A stretch of DNA of 21,949 nucleotides, taken from the NCBI GenBank assembly GCA_905215405.1, contig CAJMQE010000065.1:1-21949 (forward strand). The letters are read 5' to 3'. The notes under the pieces were generated by a model. The model was not told the DNA's origin. It was given only the letters and a program-made list of their open reading frames with translations, and made no database searches. Both the position numbers and the translations under genes were made by a program. Origin of the DNA: an uncultured bacterium. Lineage in GTDB: Bacteria; Bacillota; Clostridia; Lachnospirales; Lachnospiraceae. Positions 14,091 to 21,904 of the stretch are shown here, piece after piece. Numbering within the stretch: the first letter of the stretch is position 1; every line of letters begins with the position of its first letter.

Positions 14091-15059
14091 ATGAGTCAAG
14101 TATTGACACCTGAAGAAATACGTAATTACTGTATGGCGAAATATGATACACTGAGAGATTTTCCATTTGGAGAGACACCGGAATGTTTTAAAGCTGGTGG
14201 AATGATCTATGCACAGCTCAATCCTGATCCACAAAATTACAAGATCACGTTGCGCTGTGATCCAGATACTGCTTATTACTATCGGCAGCAGTATGAAGGA
14301 ATTGTCGTCAGGGGATATCACTGTCCTCCAGTTCAGCAGCCATTCTACAATACGGTTTTTATCGACAGGATCGATGGAAGAATACTGCTTGATATGATCG
14401 ATCTTGCATATGAACAGGTCATGAAAAAGATCACAAATAAGAAGTATATGCAATTGATGAAAGGAATTACACAGAAAGAACTTGTTGAGCAGGGCGGCAT
14501 CTATCTGGAAAATATTCAACAGGGATTTGATTCATCAAAGTATGAAACGAAGATGTTGGAAGGAAATGCGGACAGGCTTTTAAAGCAGGTAAAAGAGATG
14601 CGTGAGGAGAATGGGCTGGAGCATTCCTATGTGGATTTTTATTATGGAACATTACTCCCGGAAGAAAAGCAGAATATCAGAACAGGATTGTCAGAGGAAG
14701 GACGAAACATCCTGGATTCTATGTATTTTCGTGATAAAGTTCTGTTTTTACAGCTGACTGATCCGTTATTGGCGCTGACTGCAGAACTCAATGAAAAAGA
14801 GCTTCTGTTCTGTACCTGGTATTTTTGTAAAAGCAGATCCTGTGTCTGGGGAAATTATGATCGCAGATATCCGGTATTTACCCTGTGTAATACCAAAGCA
14901 AAGAAGAATGTAGCAATGGAGACAAAGAACGAAGCGGTGACGGCAAAGAATGAAACAGTGGAGACAAAGAATGAAGCGGTAATAGCAAAGAACGAAACAG
15001 TGGAGACAAAGAACGAAGCGGTGATTACAAAGAACGAAAACGGTGACGGCAAAGAATGA
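14091..15059 (+). CDS. MmcQ/YjbR-domain protein with an unidentified second domain and a repetitive tail
   Basis: 322 aa. Residues about 5-115 match the YjbR (MmcQ) fold: EEIRNYCMAKYDTLRDFPFG, then FKAGGMIYAQLN, LRCDPDTAYYYRQQYEG and TVFIDRIDGRILLDMIDLAYEQV. Residues about 125-275 form a second, mostly helical domain ending in LLFCTWYFCKSRSCVWGNYD that I do not recognise. Residues about 275-322 are a tail of 14-residue repeats (VETKNEAVIAKNET type), strongly charged and likely coiled or disordered. Two ATG codons occur at 14088 and 14091; the second has better spacing from AAGGGGG. The function of YjbR proteins is unclear; the fold resembles DNA-binding or small ligand-binding modules. The tail ends by a frame slip within the repeat, so its present C terminus is probably not ancestral. 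Confidence 0.75.
   Translation: MSQVLTPEEIRNYCMAKYDTLRDFPFGETPECFKAGGMIYAQLNPDPQNYKITLRCDPDTAYYYRQQYEGIVVRGYHCPPVQQPFYNTVFIDRIDGRILLDMIDLAYEQVMKKITNKKYMQLMKGITQKELVEQGGIYLENIQQGFDSSKYETKMLEGNADRLLKQVKEMREENGLEHSYVDFYYGTLLPEEKQNIRTGLSEEGRNILDSMYFRDKVLFLQLTDPLLALTAELNEKELLFCTWYFCKSRSCVWGNYDRRYPVFTLCNTKAKKNVAMETKNEAVTAKNETVETKNEAVIAKNETVETKNEAVITKNENGDGKE
14916..15056. repeat. 42-bp tandem repeats (three and a half copies) coding the C-terminal tail
   Basis: Copies at 14916-14957, 14958-14999 and 15000-15041 share the pattern gtggagacaaagaa, tgaagcggt, aaagaacgaaaca. Each copy is itself two related 21-bp halves (TKNEAV and AKNETV). The last partial copy (from about 15037) is in a shifted frame relative to the others. 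Confidence 0.9.
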
Positions 15060-15121
15060 AACAGATAGGTAGTTGATCTAAATATGCAGGACATATTTAA
15101 AATATACATGGAGGCAGGACA

Positions 15122-15985
15122 ATGCATGAGGTAGAGGTAAAGGGGATTTTATCTGCAAAAAATGGAATGAATATCTATCGCGGATGTAGTCATGGCTGTA
15201 TTTACTGTGATGCAAGGAGTACCTGTTATCAGATGCAGCACCCATTTGAAGATATTGAAGTGAAGGTAAATGCACCGCAATTGCTGGAATATGCATTAAA
15301 ACATAAGAGAAGCAAATGTATGATTGCAACAGGCTCTATGAGCGATCCCTATCTGCATCTGGAGGAAAAATTACAATACACAAGACGATGCCTGAAATTG
15401 ATCCTGCAATACGGGTTTGGGGTATCGATTCTGACAAAGTCAACAAGGATTTTACGGGATCTTGATCTGTTAGAAGAAATCAATCGAAATGCGAAATGTG
15501 TAGCAGCAATGACACTGACTACCTATGATGAACAGTTGTGTCGTATCATAGAACCACATGTTAGTACAACAAAAGAACGGTATCAGGCACTAAAGACATT
15601 TCAAAAGCATGGAATTCCAACAGTTGTATGGCTGGATCCGCTGTTACCATATATCAATGATACAAAAGAAAATGTACAGGGAATTTTAGAGTATTGTTTA
15701 GATGCAGGAGTGAAGGGAATCATGTGCATGGGAATGGGTCTGACTCTTCGTGAAGGGAACCGAGAATATTTCTATGAGAAGCTGGATGCATATTTTCCGG
15801 GGATGAAGGCACGATATTGTAGAGAATTTGGAAATGCTTATGAAATCGAAAGTCCGAACAGTCAGGAACTGATGGCACTTTTTACGGATACCTGCAGAGA
15901 AAATGGTATCCTGTATCGTCCAAAAGATATATTCTGCTATATGGCAGAATTTGAAGATGGATATGAGCAGTTAAGTCTATTTTGA
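15122..15985 (+). CDS. Radical SAM protein, spore photoproduct lyase-like (SplB/Rv2578c type)
   Basis: A 287-aa radical S-adenosylmethionine protein. The iron-sulphur cluster motif is Cys22-x3-Cys26-x2-Cys29 in RGCSHGCIYCDARS. The pattern around it, the ATGSMSDPYLHLEEK block, the LTKSTRILRDLDLL and VWLDPLLPYINDT segments match the SplB-related group often annotated as DNA photolyase or Rv2578c-like. True spore photoproduct lyase has an extra conserved cysteine in the C-terminal half; cysteines near residues 195, 206 and 239 are candidates but I cannot confirm the match, so a repair role is not claimed. GGAGG at 15109-15113 fixes ATG 15122. It sits 62 bp after the YjbR-domain gene with no terminator between, so they may be cotranscribed. 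Confidence 0.85.
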   Translation: MHEVEVKGILSAKNGMNIYRGCSHGCIYCDARSTCYQMQHPFEDIEVKVNAPQLLEYALKHKRSKCMIATGSMSDPYLHLEEKLQYTRRCLKLILQYGFGVSILTKSTRILRDLDLLEEINRNAKCVAAMTLTTYDEQLCRIIEPHVSTTKERYQALKTFQKHGIPTVVWLDPLLPYINDTKENVQGILEYCLDAGVKGIMCMGMGLTLREGNREYFYEKLDAYFPGMKARYCREFGNAYEIESPNSQELMALFTDTCRENGILYRPKDIFCYMAEFEDGYEQLSLF

Positions 15986-16016
15986 TTGGGAATTTTAAGG
16001 AAATTTATAAAATGAC

Positions 16017-16045
16017 TTGCTTTTTTAACGCAATCATATTATAAT
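16017..16045 (+). promoter_or_regulatory. Promoter of the valS T-box leader
   Basis: TTGCTT (16017-16022) and a perfect TATAAT (16040-16045) are 17 bp apart, just after the radical SAM gene and about 30 bp before stem I of the T-box. Confidence 0.75.
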
Positions 16046-16070
16046 AAATATTATATGAAAAATGCAGTGA

Positions 16071-16347
16071 AAAAGAGGAGTAGACAGCAAACATCCCAAG
16101 AGAGAACCATTCCCCGGCTGAAAGATGGTTTGGAAAAGTTGGTGTCGAAGGTAGCTTTTGAGCAGTATGACTGAAAGATATGGATTGAGGCTGGATTCAG
16201 AAATTGATATTCTGACTTTGAGCTGAGGTATATTGCATAGGTCATAACGAGTGATTCCCGTTAACGGATCCAATGAGGATTATTTATTCTTTCAGGCGAT
16301 TGATATCTGTGTGCAGGAATAAATGATTGAACTAAGGTGGTACCGCG
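16071..16347 (+). promoter_or_regulatory. T-box riboswitch for valine
   Basis: The T-box sequence AAGGTGGTACCGCG is at 16334-16347; its bulge TGGT (16338-16341) can pair with the ACCA end of an uncharged tRNA. Stem I starts near 16071 (AAGAGGAGTAGACAGC) with AGAGAG and GGCTGAAAG parts. On its 3' side, GAAG-GTA-GC followed by TTTTGAGC puts the specifier codon GTA (valine) at 16151-16153. The downstream gene is valyl-tRNA synthetase, which agrees. Uncharged tRNA-Val should bind and block the terminator at 16355-16396. Confidence 0.95.
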
Positions 16348-16354
16348 ATAACAC

Positions 16355-16396
16355 GCCCTTAGCAGATGATAGTTAAAGTCTGCTGAGGGCTTTTTT
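16355..16396 (+). terminator. T-box-controlled intrinsic terminator
   Basis: GCCCTTAGCAGA (16355-16366) and TCTGCTGAGGGC (16379-16390) form a 12-bp stem with one T-G pair, followed by six T. The stretch 16397-16522 between this terminator and valS has no gene; it is the leader of the read-through transcript. Confidence 0.95.
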
Positions 16397-16522
16397 AATT
16401 ATCACAATGCATCATAATCTTTATGGTACCTGAACAGGAAAACCATACAGACAGGAGTGTCTGAGATAAAAGTAACAGATCATGGATCGCAAAGATCCGG
16501 AGTCAGAGGAAAGGAAATCATT

Positions 16523-19171
16523 ATGAGAAAAGAATTAGAAAAGAATTATAATCCTTCTGAAATTGAAGACAGATTATATCAGAAGTGGTTAGACAAAAAA
16601 TATTTTCATGCTGAAGTAGATAGAAGCAAGAAACCATTTACAATCGTTATGCCACCTCCAAATATTACAGGTAAGCTGCACATGGGTCATGCCCTTGATA
16701 ATACAATGCAGGATATCCTGATTCGTTTTAAGAGAATGCAGGGCTTTGAAGCACTTTGGATTCCAGGAACTGACCATGCAAGTATTTCAACTGAAGTCAA
16801 GGTAACAAATGCATTAAAAGCAGAAGGACTTGATAAGAAAGAAATCGGTCGTGAGGCATTTCTTAAGAGAACATGGGAATGGAAAGAAGAATACGGCGGA
16901 ACAATTACAAGCCAGTTAAAGAAAATCGGTTCTTCCTGTGATTGGGACAGAGAAAGATTTACAATGGATGATGGCTGTTCTGATGCAGTTCAGAAAGTAT
17001 TTATCAAAATGTATGATAAAGGCCTCATCTATAAGGGTTCCAGAATCGTAAACTGGTGTCCTGTATGTAAGACCTCTATCTCTGATGCAGAGGTTGAACA
17101 TGAAGAACAGGCTGGACATTTTTGGCATATCAACTACCCTGTTGTTGGTTCAGATGAAAAGGTAGAAATCGCTACAACAAGACCTGAAACATTACTTGGT
17201 GATAGCGCACTTGCTGTTCATCCTGATGATGACAGATACAAACATCTTGTTGGTAAAATGGTTAAATTACCATTGACAGACAGAGAAATCCCAATTGTTG
17301 CAGATGCTTATGTTGATAGAGAATTCGGTACTGGTGTTGTTAAGATCACACCTGCTCATGATCCTAACGATTTTGAAGTAGGTAAGAGACACAATCTTCC
17401 AGAAATCAATATTTTAAATGATGATGCAACAATCAATAAATTAGGCGGAAAATATGCCGGTATGGATAGATACGAAGCGAGAAAAGCAATGGTCGCTGAT
17501 CTTGATGCACAGGGCTATCTTGTAAGAGTAGAAGATCATACACATAATGTTGGTACACATGATAGATGTAAAACAACAGTAGAACCAATGATCAAACAGC
17601 AGTGGTTCGTTAAAATGGATGAATTGATCAAACCAGCTGTTGAAGCTGTAAAAACTGGTGATATTGAATTAATGCCAGAACGTATGGATAAGACATATTT
17701 TAACTGGACAGATAATATCAGAGACTGGTGTATTTCCAGACAGTTATGGTGGGGTCACAGAATTCCTGCTTATTACTGTGATGAATGTGGAGAAGTTGTT
17801 GTTTCTGCAGAAGCACCTGAAAAATGTCCAAAATGTGGATGCACACATCTGACACAGGATGAAGATACTTTGGATACATGGTTCTCATCAGCATTATGGC
17901 CATTCTCAACACTTGGCTGGCCAGACAAGACAGAAGAACTGGATTACTTCTATCCTACAGATGTCTTGGTAACAGGCTATGATATCATTTTCTTCTGGGT
18001 AATCAGAATGATCTTCTCTGGTTTTGAACAGATGGGCAAAAAGCCATTCAGCAAAGTATTATTCCACGGTCTTGTAAGAGATTCACAGGGACGTAAAATG
18101 AGTAAATCTCTTGGAAACGGAATCGATCCACTTGAAGTTATTGATCAATATGGCGCTGATGCATTAAGATTGACACTGATCACAGGTAATGCGCCTGGTA
18201 ACGATATGCGTTTCTACAATGAGAGAGTAGAAGCAAGCAGAAACTTTGCTAACAAGGTTTGGAATGCATCCAGATTTATCATGATGAACGATCCTGATAA
18301 CAAGGTTAAAGCAGATGGTGTAATGCCAGCAGATCTGACAGATGCAGATAAATGGATTCTTTCAAAGATGAATAAGTTGACAAAAGAAGTTACTGACAAT
18401 ATGGAAAAATATGAACTTGGTATTGCAGTAGATAAACTGAACAACTTCATCTGGGAAGAATTCTGTGACTGGTATATTGAAATGGTAAAACCACGTCTTT
18501 ACAATGATGAAGATACAACAAAGAGAGCAGCTATCTGGACATTAAAGACAGTTCTGATCGATTCATTAAAACTGCTTCACCCATATATGCCATTTATTAC
18601 AGAAGAAATTTTCTGTAACCTGCAGGATGATGAAGAATCTATCATGATCTCTTCATGGCCAGTATATAAAGCTGAATTAAACTTTGAAGAAGATGAACAT
18701 GCAATCGAAACAATTAAGACAGCAGTTAGAAACATCCGTAACTTAAGAGCCGAGATGAATGTTGCGCCTAGCAGAAAAGCAAAAGTATTCGTAGTATCTG
18801 AAAATGCACAGATTCGTGATATCTTTGTAAATGGTAACGTATTCTTTGCAACACTTGGTTATGCAAGTGAAGTTGCAGTTCAGGCTGATAAGGCAGGAAT
18901 CCCAGAGGATGCAGTATCAACTGTTATTCCAGAAGCAGTAATCTATATTCCGTTCGCAGAACTCGTTGATATCGATAAAGAAATCGAACGTCTTGCAAAA
19001 GAAGAAGGTAGATTAAATGGCGAAATCAAGAGATGTAACGGTATGTTGAACAATGAAAAGTTCACGAGCAAAGCACCTCAGGCTAAGATCGATGAAGAAA
19101 AAGAAAAACTTGCAAAATATACACAGATGCTGGAACAGGTTCAGGAAAGACTGTCTCAGCTCAGAAAATAA
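16523..19171 (+). CDS. valS: Valyl-tRNA synthetase
   Basis: Attaches valine to tRNA-Val; class I synthetase, 882 aa, typical bacterial length. The ATP-binding HIGH-type motif is HMGH at 53-56 after PPPNITGK; KMSKS is at 525-529. A CP1 editing domain lies between (TTRPETLLGDSALAVHPDD is its hydrolytic core). Cysteine pairs at about 419/422 and 435/438 look like a zinc knuckle. The C-terminal 70 residues form the ValRS coiled coil (EIERLAKEEGRLNGEIKRC). The frame is open back to GTG 16457, but ATG 16523 is chosen because GGAAAGG lies before it and MRKELEKNYNPSEIEDRLY is the usual N terminus. T-ending codons dominate, suggesting high expression. Control is by the T-box leader; a terminator follows. 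Confidence 0.98.
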   Translation: MRKELEKNYNPSEIEDRLYQKWLDKKYFHAEVDRSKKPFTIVMPPPNITGKLHMGHALDNTMQDILIRFKRMQGFEALWIPGTDHASISTEVKVTNALKAEGLDKKEIGREAFLKRTWEWKEEYGGTITSQLKKIGSSCDWDRERFTMDDGCSDAVQKVFIKMYDKGLIYKGSRIVNWCPVCKTSISDAEVEHEEQAGHFWHINYPVVGSDEKVEIATTRPETLLGDSALAVHPDDDRYKHLVGKMVKLPLTDREIPIVADAYVDREFGTGVVKITPAHDPNDFEVGKRHNLPEINILNDDATINKLGGKYAGMDRYEARKAMVADLDAQGYLVRVEDHTHNVGTHDRCKTTVEPMIKQQWFVKMDELIKPAVEAVKTGDIELMPERMDKTYFNWTDNIRDWCISRQLWWGHRIPAYYCDECGEVVVSAEAPEKCPKCGCTHLTQDEDTLDTWFSSALWPFSTLGWPDKTEELDYFYPTDVLVTGYDIIFFWVIRMIFSGFEQMGKKPFSKVLFHGLVRDSQGRKMSKSLGNGIDPLEVIDQYGADALRLTLITGNAPGNDMRFYNERVEASRNFANKVWNASRFIMMNDPDNKVKADGVMPADLTDADKWILSKMNKLTKEVTDNMEKYELGIAVDKLNNFIWEEFCDWYIEMVKPRLYNDEDTTKRAAIWTLKTVLIDSLKLLHPYMPFITEEIFCNLQDDEESIMISSWPVYKAELNFEEDEHAIETIKTAVRNIRNLRAEMNVAPSRKAKVFVVSENAQIRDIFVNGNVFFATLGYASEVAVQADKAGIPEDAVSTVIPEAVIYIPFAELVDIDKEIERLAKEEGRLNGEIKRCNGMLNNEKFTSKAPQAKIDEEKEKLAKYTQMLEQVQERLSQLRK

Positions 19172-19205
19172 TTTAATATAATATATATTAAAAAGTAGAT
19201 AGAGG

Positions 19206-19243
19206 GCATCATGAAATACAATTTGTGTTTCATGATGCTTTTT
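19206..19243 (+). terminator. Intrinsic terminator of valS
   Basis: GCATCATGAAA (19206-19216) is perfectly complementary to TTTCATGATGC (19228-19238), with an 11-nt loop and a T-tract after it, 34 bp downstream of the valS stop. Confidence 0.92.
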
Positions 19244-19365
19244 GTATATACAATCCCCTCCTGTGATACAGGGGGAAGATGTCAAACTTATAGTTTTATT
19301 TAAAGACACTTTAATTAATTATAATATAGTGGGTTTGCCACAAATACATTATTGGAGGCATCCAA

Positions 19366-19834
19366 ATGGATAAAAATACATTAGTACATACGTCGTGGAA
19401 TTGCAAATATCATATAGTATTTGCGCCAAAGCTTAGGAGAAAAGCAATCTATGGATCATTAAGGGAGGATATACGAGAAATACTAAAAATGCTATGTGAA
19501 AGAAAAAGAATAGAAATTCTAGAGGGTGAATTGATGCCCAATCACGTACATATGCTTTTGAGTATACCGCTAAAGTATAGTGTTGCTGAAACATTAGGCT
19601 ACTTAAAATTAAAGAGTACATTAATTATATTAGAGGCATGCAAATTAGAAATATAAGTATGGTAATCGAAAATTTTGGTGTCGTGGCTATTATGTAGATA
19701 TAGTCGGAAAGAATGAAAAAAAGCTCAAAGAGTATATACAAAATCAAATGCAGGAGGATCTAATGTTTGAACAGATGAGTATAATAGAGCACATAGCTCC
19801 ATTTACAGAAGAGCTAATAAAAAAGAAAAAGTAA
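19366..19834 (+). pseudogene. tnpA: IS200-family TnpA transposase, frameshifted and with an internal stop
   Basis: Y1 HUH transposase that would cut and rejoin single-stranded DNA. The first frame (19366-19656) begins MDKNTLVHTSWNCKYHIVF with KLRRKAIYG, and carries the metal-binding HUH motif in ELMPNHVHMLLSIP (about residues 53-66). It then loses the family pattern after LKSTLIIL. The rest continues in another frame from about 19634: RHAN, then a TAG at 19646-19648 where family members have Leu, then KYKYGNRKFWCRGYYVDIVG to a stop at 19832-19834. This carries the usual C-terminal GYY catalytic tyrosine region. At least two lesions (a 1-base gain or 2-base loss near 19630, and TAG) make it inactive. 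GGAGG at 19354-19358 precedes the ATG. Confidence 0.9.
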
Positions 19835-19860
19835 ATGTGTCTCATTAGGGATAACAGGAG

Positions 19861-19961
19861 ATCCCATGGGGATAAAGGTGATAGCTGCACTGAATTTGCC
19901 CGAAAGGGCAGCAAGTAAATGTGGTACAAAAGGCGCACCATTCAGTGCACCTTTAGGTGCA
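19861..19961 (+). repeat. Fold-back element downstream of the IS200 gene
   Basis: TGCACTGAAT (19886-19895) is the exact complement of ATTCAGTGCA (19940-19949). Inside it TGCCC-GAAA-GGGCA (19897-19910) is a perfect GNRA-like hairpin. A third perfect hairpin TGCACC-TTTA-GGTGCA (19946-19961) overlaps the right arm of the first and so excludes it. ATCCC/GGGAT (19861-19873) lies just upstream. Together they look like the subterminal palindromes of an IS200/IS605 right end or a structured RNA. Confidence 0.7.
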
Positions 19962-20175
19962 GGTCGGAGGTATTACCTTACTGGTGGCTGTGATTGGTAG
20001 GTGTAATAAGAATAAAAATTTTAGAAGTAAGTAAAAGTCTTTTATAATAAATTAAAAAATTAGTCGAAATAAAAAAAGACGAAAATTCTTTATTTAATTT
20101 TAATTTTATGGTATGTTCTATTTAAGTGTATATGCTTAATTATAATAAGATAATGAAAATTCAAAAACGAAAAAT
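19962..20175. other. AT-rich stretch without a gene
   Basis: Between the fold-back element and the IS3 remnant. A run of A/T-rich sequence from about 20010 has no ribosome binding site followed by a usable frame, no terminator with a T-tract and no RNA I recognise. It may be partly the IS200 right flank. Confidence 0.6.
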
Positions 20176-20307
20176 TTAGTTGCGCAGTAAGTTAGGTTGG
20201 ATATTATTTTCAGTTGCCAGGGTATTGAGATCTTTTTCTCCTTTAAGCAACTCAATCACAAGGTCTGATTTGAATTTTGCACTAAAATTTCTTCTTTGTC
20301 TGGACAT
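20176..20307 (-). pseudogene. IS3-family transposase OrfA, N-terminal fragment
   Basis: On the minus strand 43 residues starting MSRQRRNFSAKFKSDLVIEL match the N-terminal helix-turn-helix part of IS3-family OrfA (transposase IS3/IS911 type). In intact relatives the sequence after LLRN continues with WKKEF; here the frame stops (TAA at 20176-20178) right after NLLRN, and the sequence beyond it is unrelated AT-rich DNA. OrfA is normally about 90-100 aa and is followed by OrfB, which is absent. So only the first third remains. It lies head-to-head with the short + frame at 20312 and is evidence of an old IS insertion followed by deletion. Confidence 0.85.
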
Positions 20308-20311
20308 GGCA

Positions 20312-20473
20312 ATGAATCCTAGCAGATTGAAAAAAATACTAATTAAACTATACTTAAAGCAGGATAACCTTACAATAAAAGAAGATGGATATGAAACAAT
20401 TTTACATATCATAGATAAGGAAATGAGTATGTATCAGAGTGTGATTATGATAGCAAAAGAGGTGAATGTATAG
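20312..20473 (+). CDS. Short frame abutting the ABC transporter gene, probably a truncated gene end
   Basis: Fifty-three residues beginning MNPSRLKKILIKLYLKQ and ending IAKEVNV; the stop codon's last base is immediately followed by the ATG of the ABC ATPase, and the GAGG at 20459-20462 lies inside it. Tight coupling to the next gene indicates a genuine upstream cistron, yet it has no ribosome binding site of its own and starts right at the IS3 fragment boundary. It probably is the 3' end of a larger gene cut by that insertion. I do not recognise the family; Bce-type loci commonly have a response regulator or sensor kinase here, but no such motif can be seen. Confidence 0.4.
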   Translation: MNPSRLKKILIKLYLKQDNLTIKEDGYETILHIIDKEMSMYQSVIMIAKEVNV

Positions 20474-21238
20474 ATGGATACGATTGTTGATTTAGTTAAA
20501 GTGAGTAAGAACTACGTAGATGGAAATTATAAAAAAGAAGTGCTGAAAAATATTAACATACAGATAAAAACAGGTAGCTTTGTTACAATTATGGGATCAT
20601 CTGGATCTGGAAAGACAACATTATTGAATATTATATCAACAATAGATACAGTATCAAATGGTAATGTGATGATAAATAATCAGGAGATAACCAGCTTGTC
20701 AAAGGCTCAGTTAGCAAAGTTTCGAGCTGATAATATAGGTTTTATATTTCAAGATTACAATTTATTAAACACGTTGACGATACGGGAAAATATAGAATTA
20801 CCATTAATTATGAAAAAAGAAAATAAGAGCGTAATTAGAAATAAAGTTAGTGAAATCGCAGACTTGTTACATATAACTGAAATTCTTGATGAGTTTCCAA
20901 CTCATGTATCAGGTGGACAAAGACAAAGATGTGCGTGCGCTAGAGCGATGATTACAGGAAGCAGATTAATACTTGCAGATGAACCTACAGGGGCTCTTGA
21001 TTCCGGTTCTTCCAAGATACTAATGGATATGCTTAAAAAGATGAATCGTGATTATGGGATCAGTATCCTTATGGTTACACATGATGCGTATGCAGCAAGT
21101 TATGCAGATAGAATTCTATTCTTGAAAGATGGATCAATAACAACTGAAATTAATGATGCTAAAATGAATCAATTAGATAAAATGAATGAAGTCATGAAAG
21201 TCATGTTTAGTATGACGGGAGAAAATATATGTATGTAA
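20474..21238 (+). CDS. ABC transporter ATPase, BceA/MacB type (antimicrobial peptide export or sensing)
   Basis: Cytoplasmic nucleotide-binding subunit of a BceAB-like transporter that removes or senses cell-wall-active peptides. 254 aa. Walker A is GSSGSGKT (41-48), the Q-loop glutamine is Gln93 in FIFQDYN, the signature is SGGQRQR (146-152), Walker B is LILADE (165-170) and the switch histidine is His203 in VTHDAY. The C-terminal NEVMKVMFSMTGEN tail is typical of BceA homologues. ATG 20474 follows directly after the previous stop. It overlaps the next gene by 10 bp (ATG at 21229), the usual translational coupling for BceA-BceB. All ATPase motifs are intact. Its A/T-rich codon use differs from the housekeeping genes upstream. 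No BceR/BceS pair is in view, so the inducer is unknown. Confidence 0.9.
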   Translation: MDTIVDLVKVSKNYVDGNYKKEVLKNINIQIKTGSFVTIMGSSGSGKTTLLNIISTIDTVSNGNVMINNQEITSLSKAQLAKFRADNIGFIFQDYNLLNTLTIRENIELPLIMKKENKSVIRNKVSEIADLLHITEILDEFPTHVSGGQRQRCACARAMITGSRLILADEPTGALDSGSSKILMDMLKKMNRDYGISILMVTHDAYAASYADRILFLKDGSITTEINDAKMNQLDKMNEVMKVMFSMTGENICM

Positions 21239-21870
21239 AACTAATTCTTAGAAATATGAAGAGTGATAAAGAAAATTATATTCTATATATACTGACCTGT
21301 GTGATGCTACTTACTATTATGTGTATGGTGAATATTTTTGAAAAATATCTGTCCACTCTTGATCAATTTAGTACAATGGCATTACCAATGTTAATTTCAA
21401 TGATACTAGCTGGATTCCTGTATTATATCAATAGATATATGATGGTACAAAGGTCAAAAGAACTGGCTTTGTATACATTAATGGGAATGCCGGAAAAGAA
21501 TATGATCAATTTATTTATATTGGAAAGCCTTATTTTCCTAATTGTATGTGATTTTTTAGGTAGTGTTATTAGTGTTATATCATATCTAATCCTAATCTTA
21601 TTTTTACATATAAAGATCACTTTTTCTATGATAATCCAGGGAATAATACAGTCAATTCTCTATGTATGTCTGATACAGGTCATTTTATCTATTCTTTTAA
21701 GATTTAGCTTTAAAGGTCAAAAATTGAAGAACCTTCTTTATAAGAAGAATGAAAATGAACATTCGATCAATACTAAAAAGAAGAAATATATTATTATATT
21801 GTTTCTTGTATGTTTTGTTATTCTGCTTTATTCTTTTAGAAACCTTTTTCTAGAGCTAGAATATAAATAG
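21229..21870 (+). CDS. BceB/FtsX-like ABC permease, apparently truncated
   Basis: Membrane partner of the preceding ATPase. The first 10 residues MYVKLILRNM and the helices at about 17-37, 47-67, 97-128, 133-158 and 186-206 match the N-terminal half of BceB-type permeases; QRSKELALYTLMGMPEKNMI (about 74-93) is the FtsX coupling segment. BceB proteins usually have about 640-670 aa, 10 helices and a large extracellular sensor domain between helices 7 and 8. Here a TAG at 21868-21870 ends the protein at 213 aa. The frame continues open after the TAG for about 25 codons without membrane character. With an apparent IS end 35 bp further on, a degraded or interrupted gene is more likely than a short functional variant. 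Confidence 0.7.
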   Translation: MYVKLILRNMKSDKENYILYILTCVMLLTIMCMVNIFEKYLSTLDQFSTMALPMLISMILAGFLYYINRYMMVQRSKELALYTLMGMPEKNMINLFILESLIFLIVCDFLGSVISVISYLILILFLHIKITFSMIIQGIIQSILYVCLIQVILSILLRFSFKGQKLKNLLYKKNENEHSINTKKKKYIIILFLVCFVILLYSFRNLFLELEYK

Positions 21871-21904
21871 TACAAGTTAGATATGGAAAATTCCAAATAT
21901 AAAA

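Larger units (their letters stand above)
19257..19999 (+). mobile_element. Degenerate IS200-type element (approximate limits)
   Basis: The unit consists of a hairpin at 19257-19275 (CCTCCTGT with ACAGGGGG, one T-G pair), a short hairpin GTGG/CCAC (19329-19341) before the ribosome binding site, a broken Y1-type transposase gene (19366-19834) and a fold-back segment at about 19860-19990. IS200/IS605 elements end in subterminal palindromes instead of terminal inverted repeats and make no target duplication, so the ends cannot be fixed by eye; the limits given are the outermost structures. No TnpB gene is present. Confidence 0.6.

Noticed and set aside
14855..15127. 90-aa minus-strand frame over the repeat tail (Phe/Ser repeats)
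   Set aside because: It is the antisense reading of the tail repeats; no ribosome binding site.
19834..20010. TnpB-guide RNA (omega RNA) for the fold-back element
   Set aside because: No TnpB gene or remnant is present; such RNAs normally overlap the end of tnpB.
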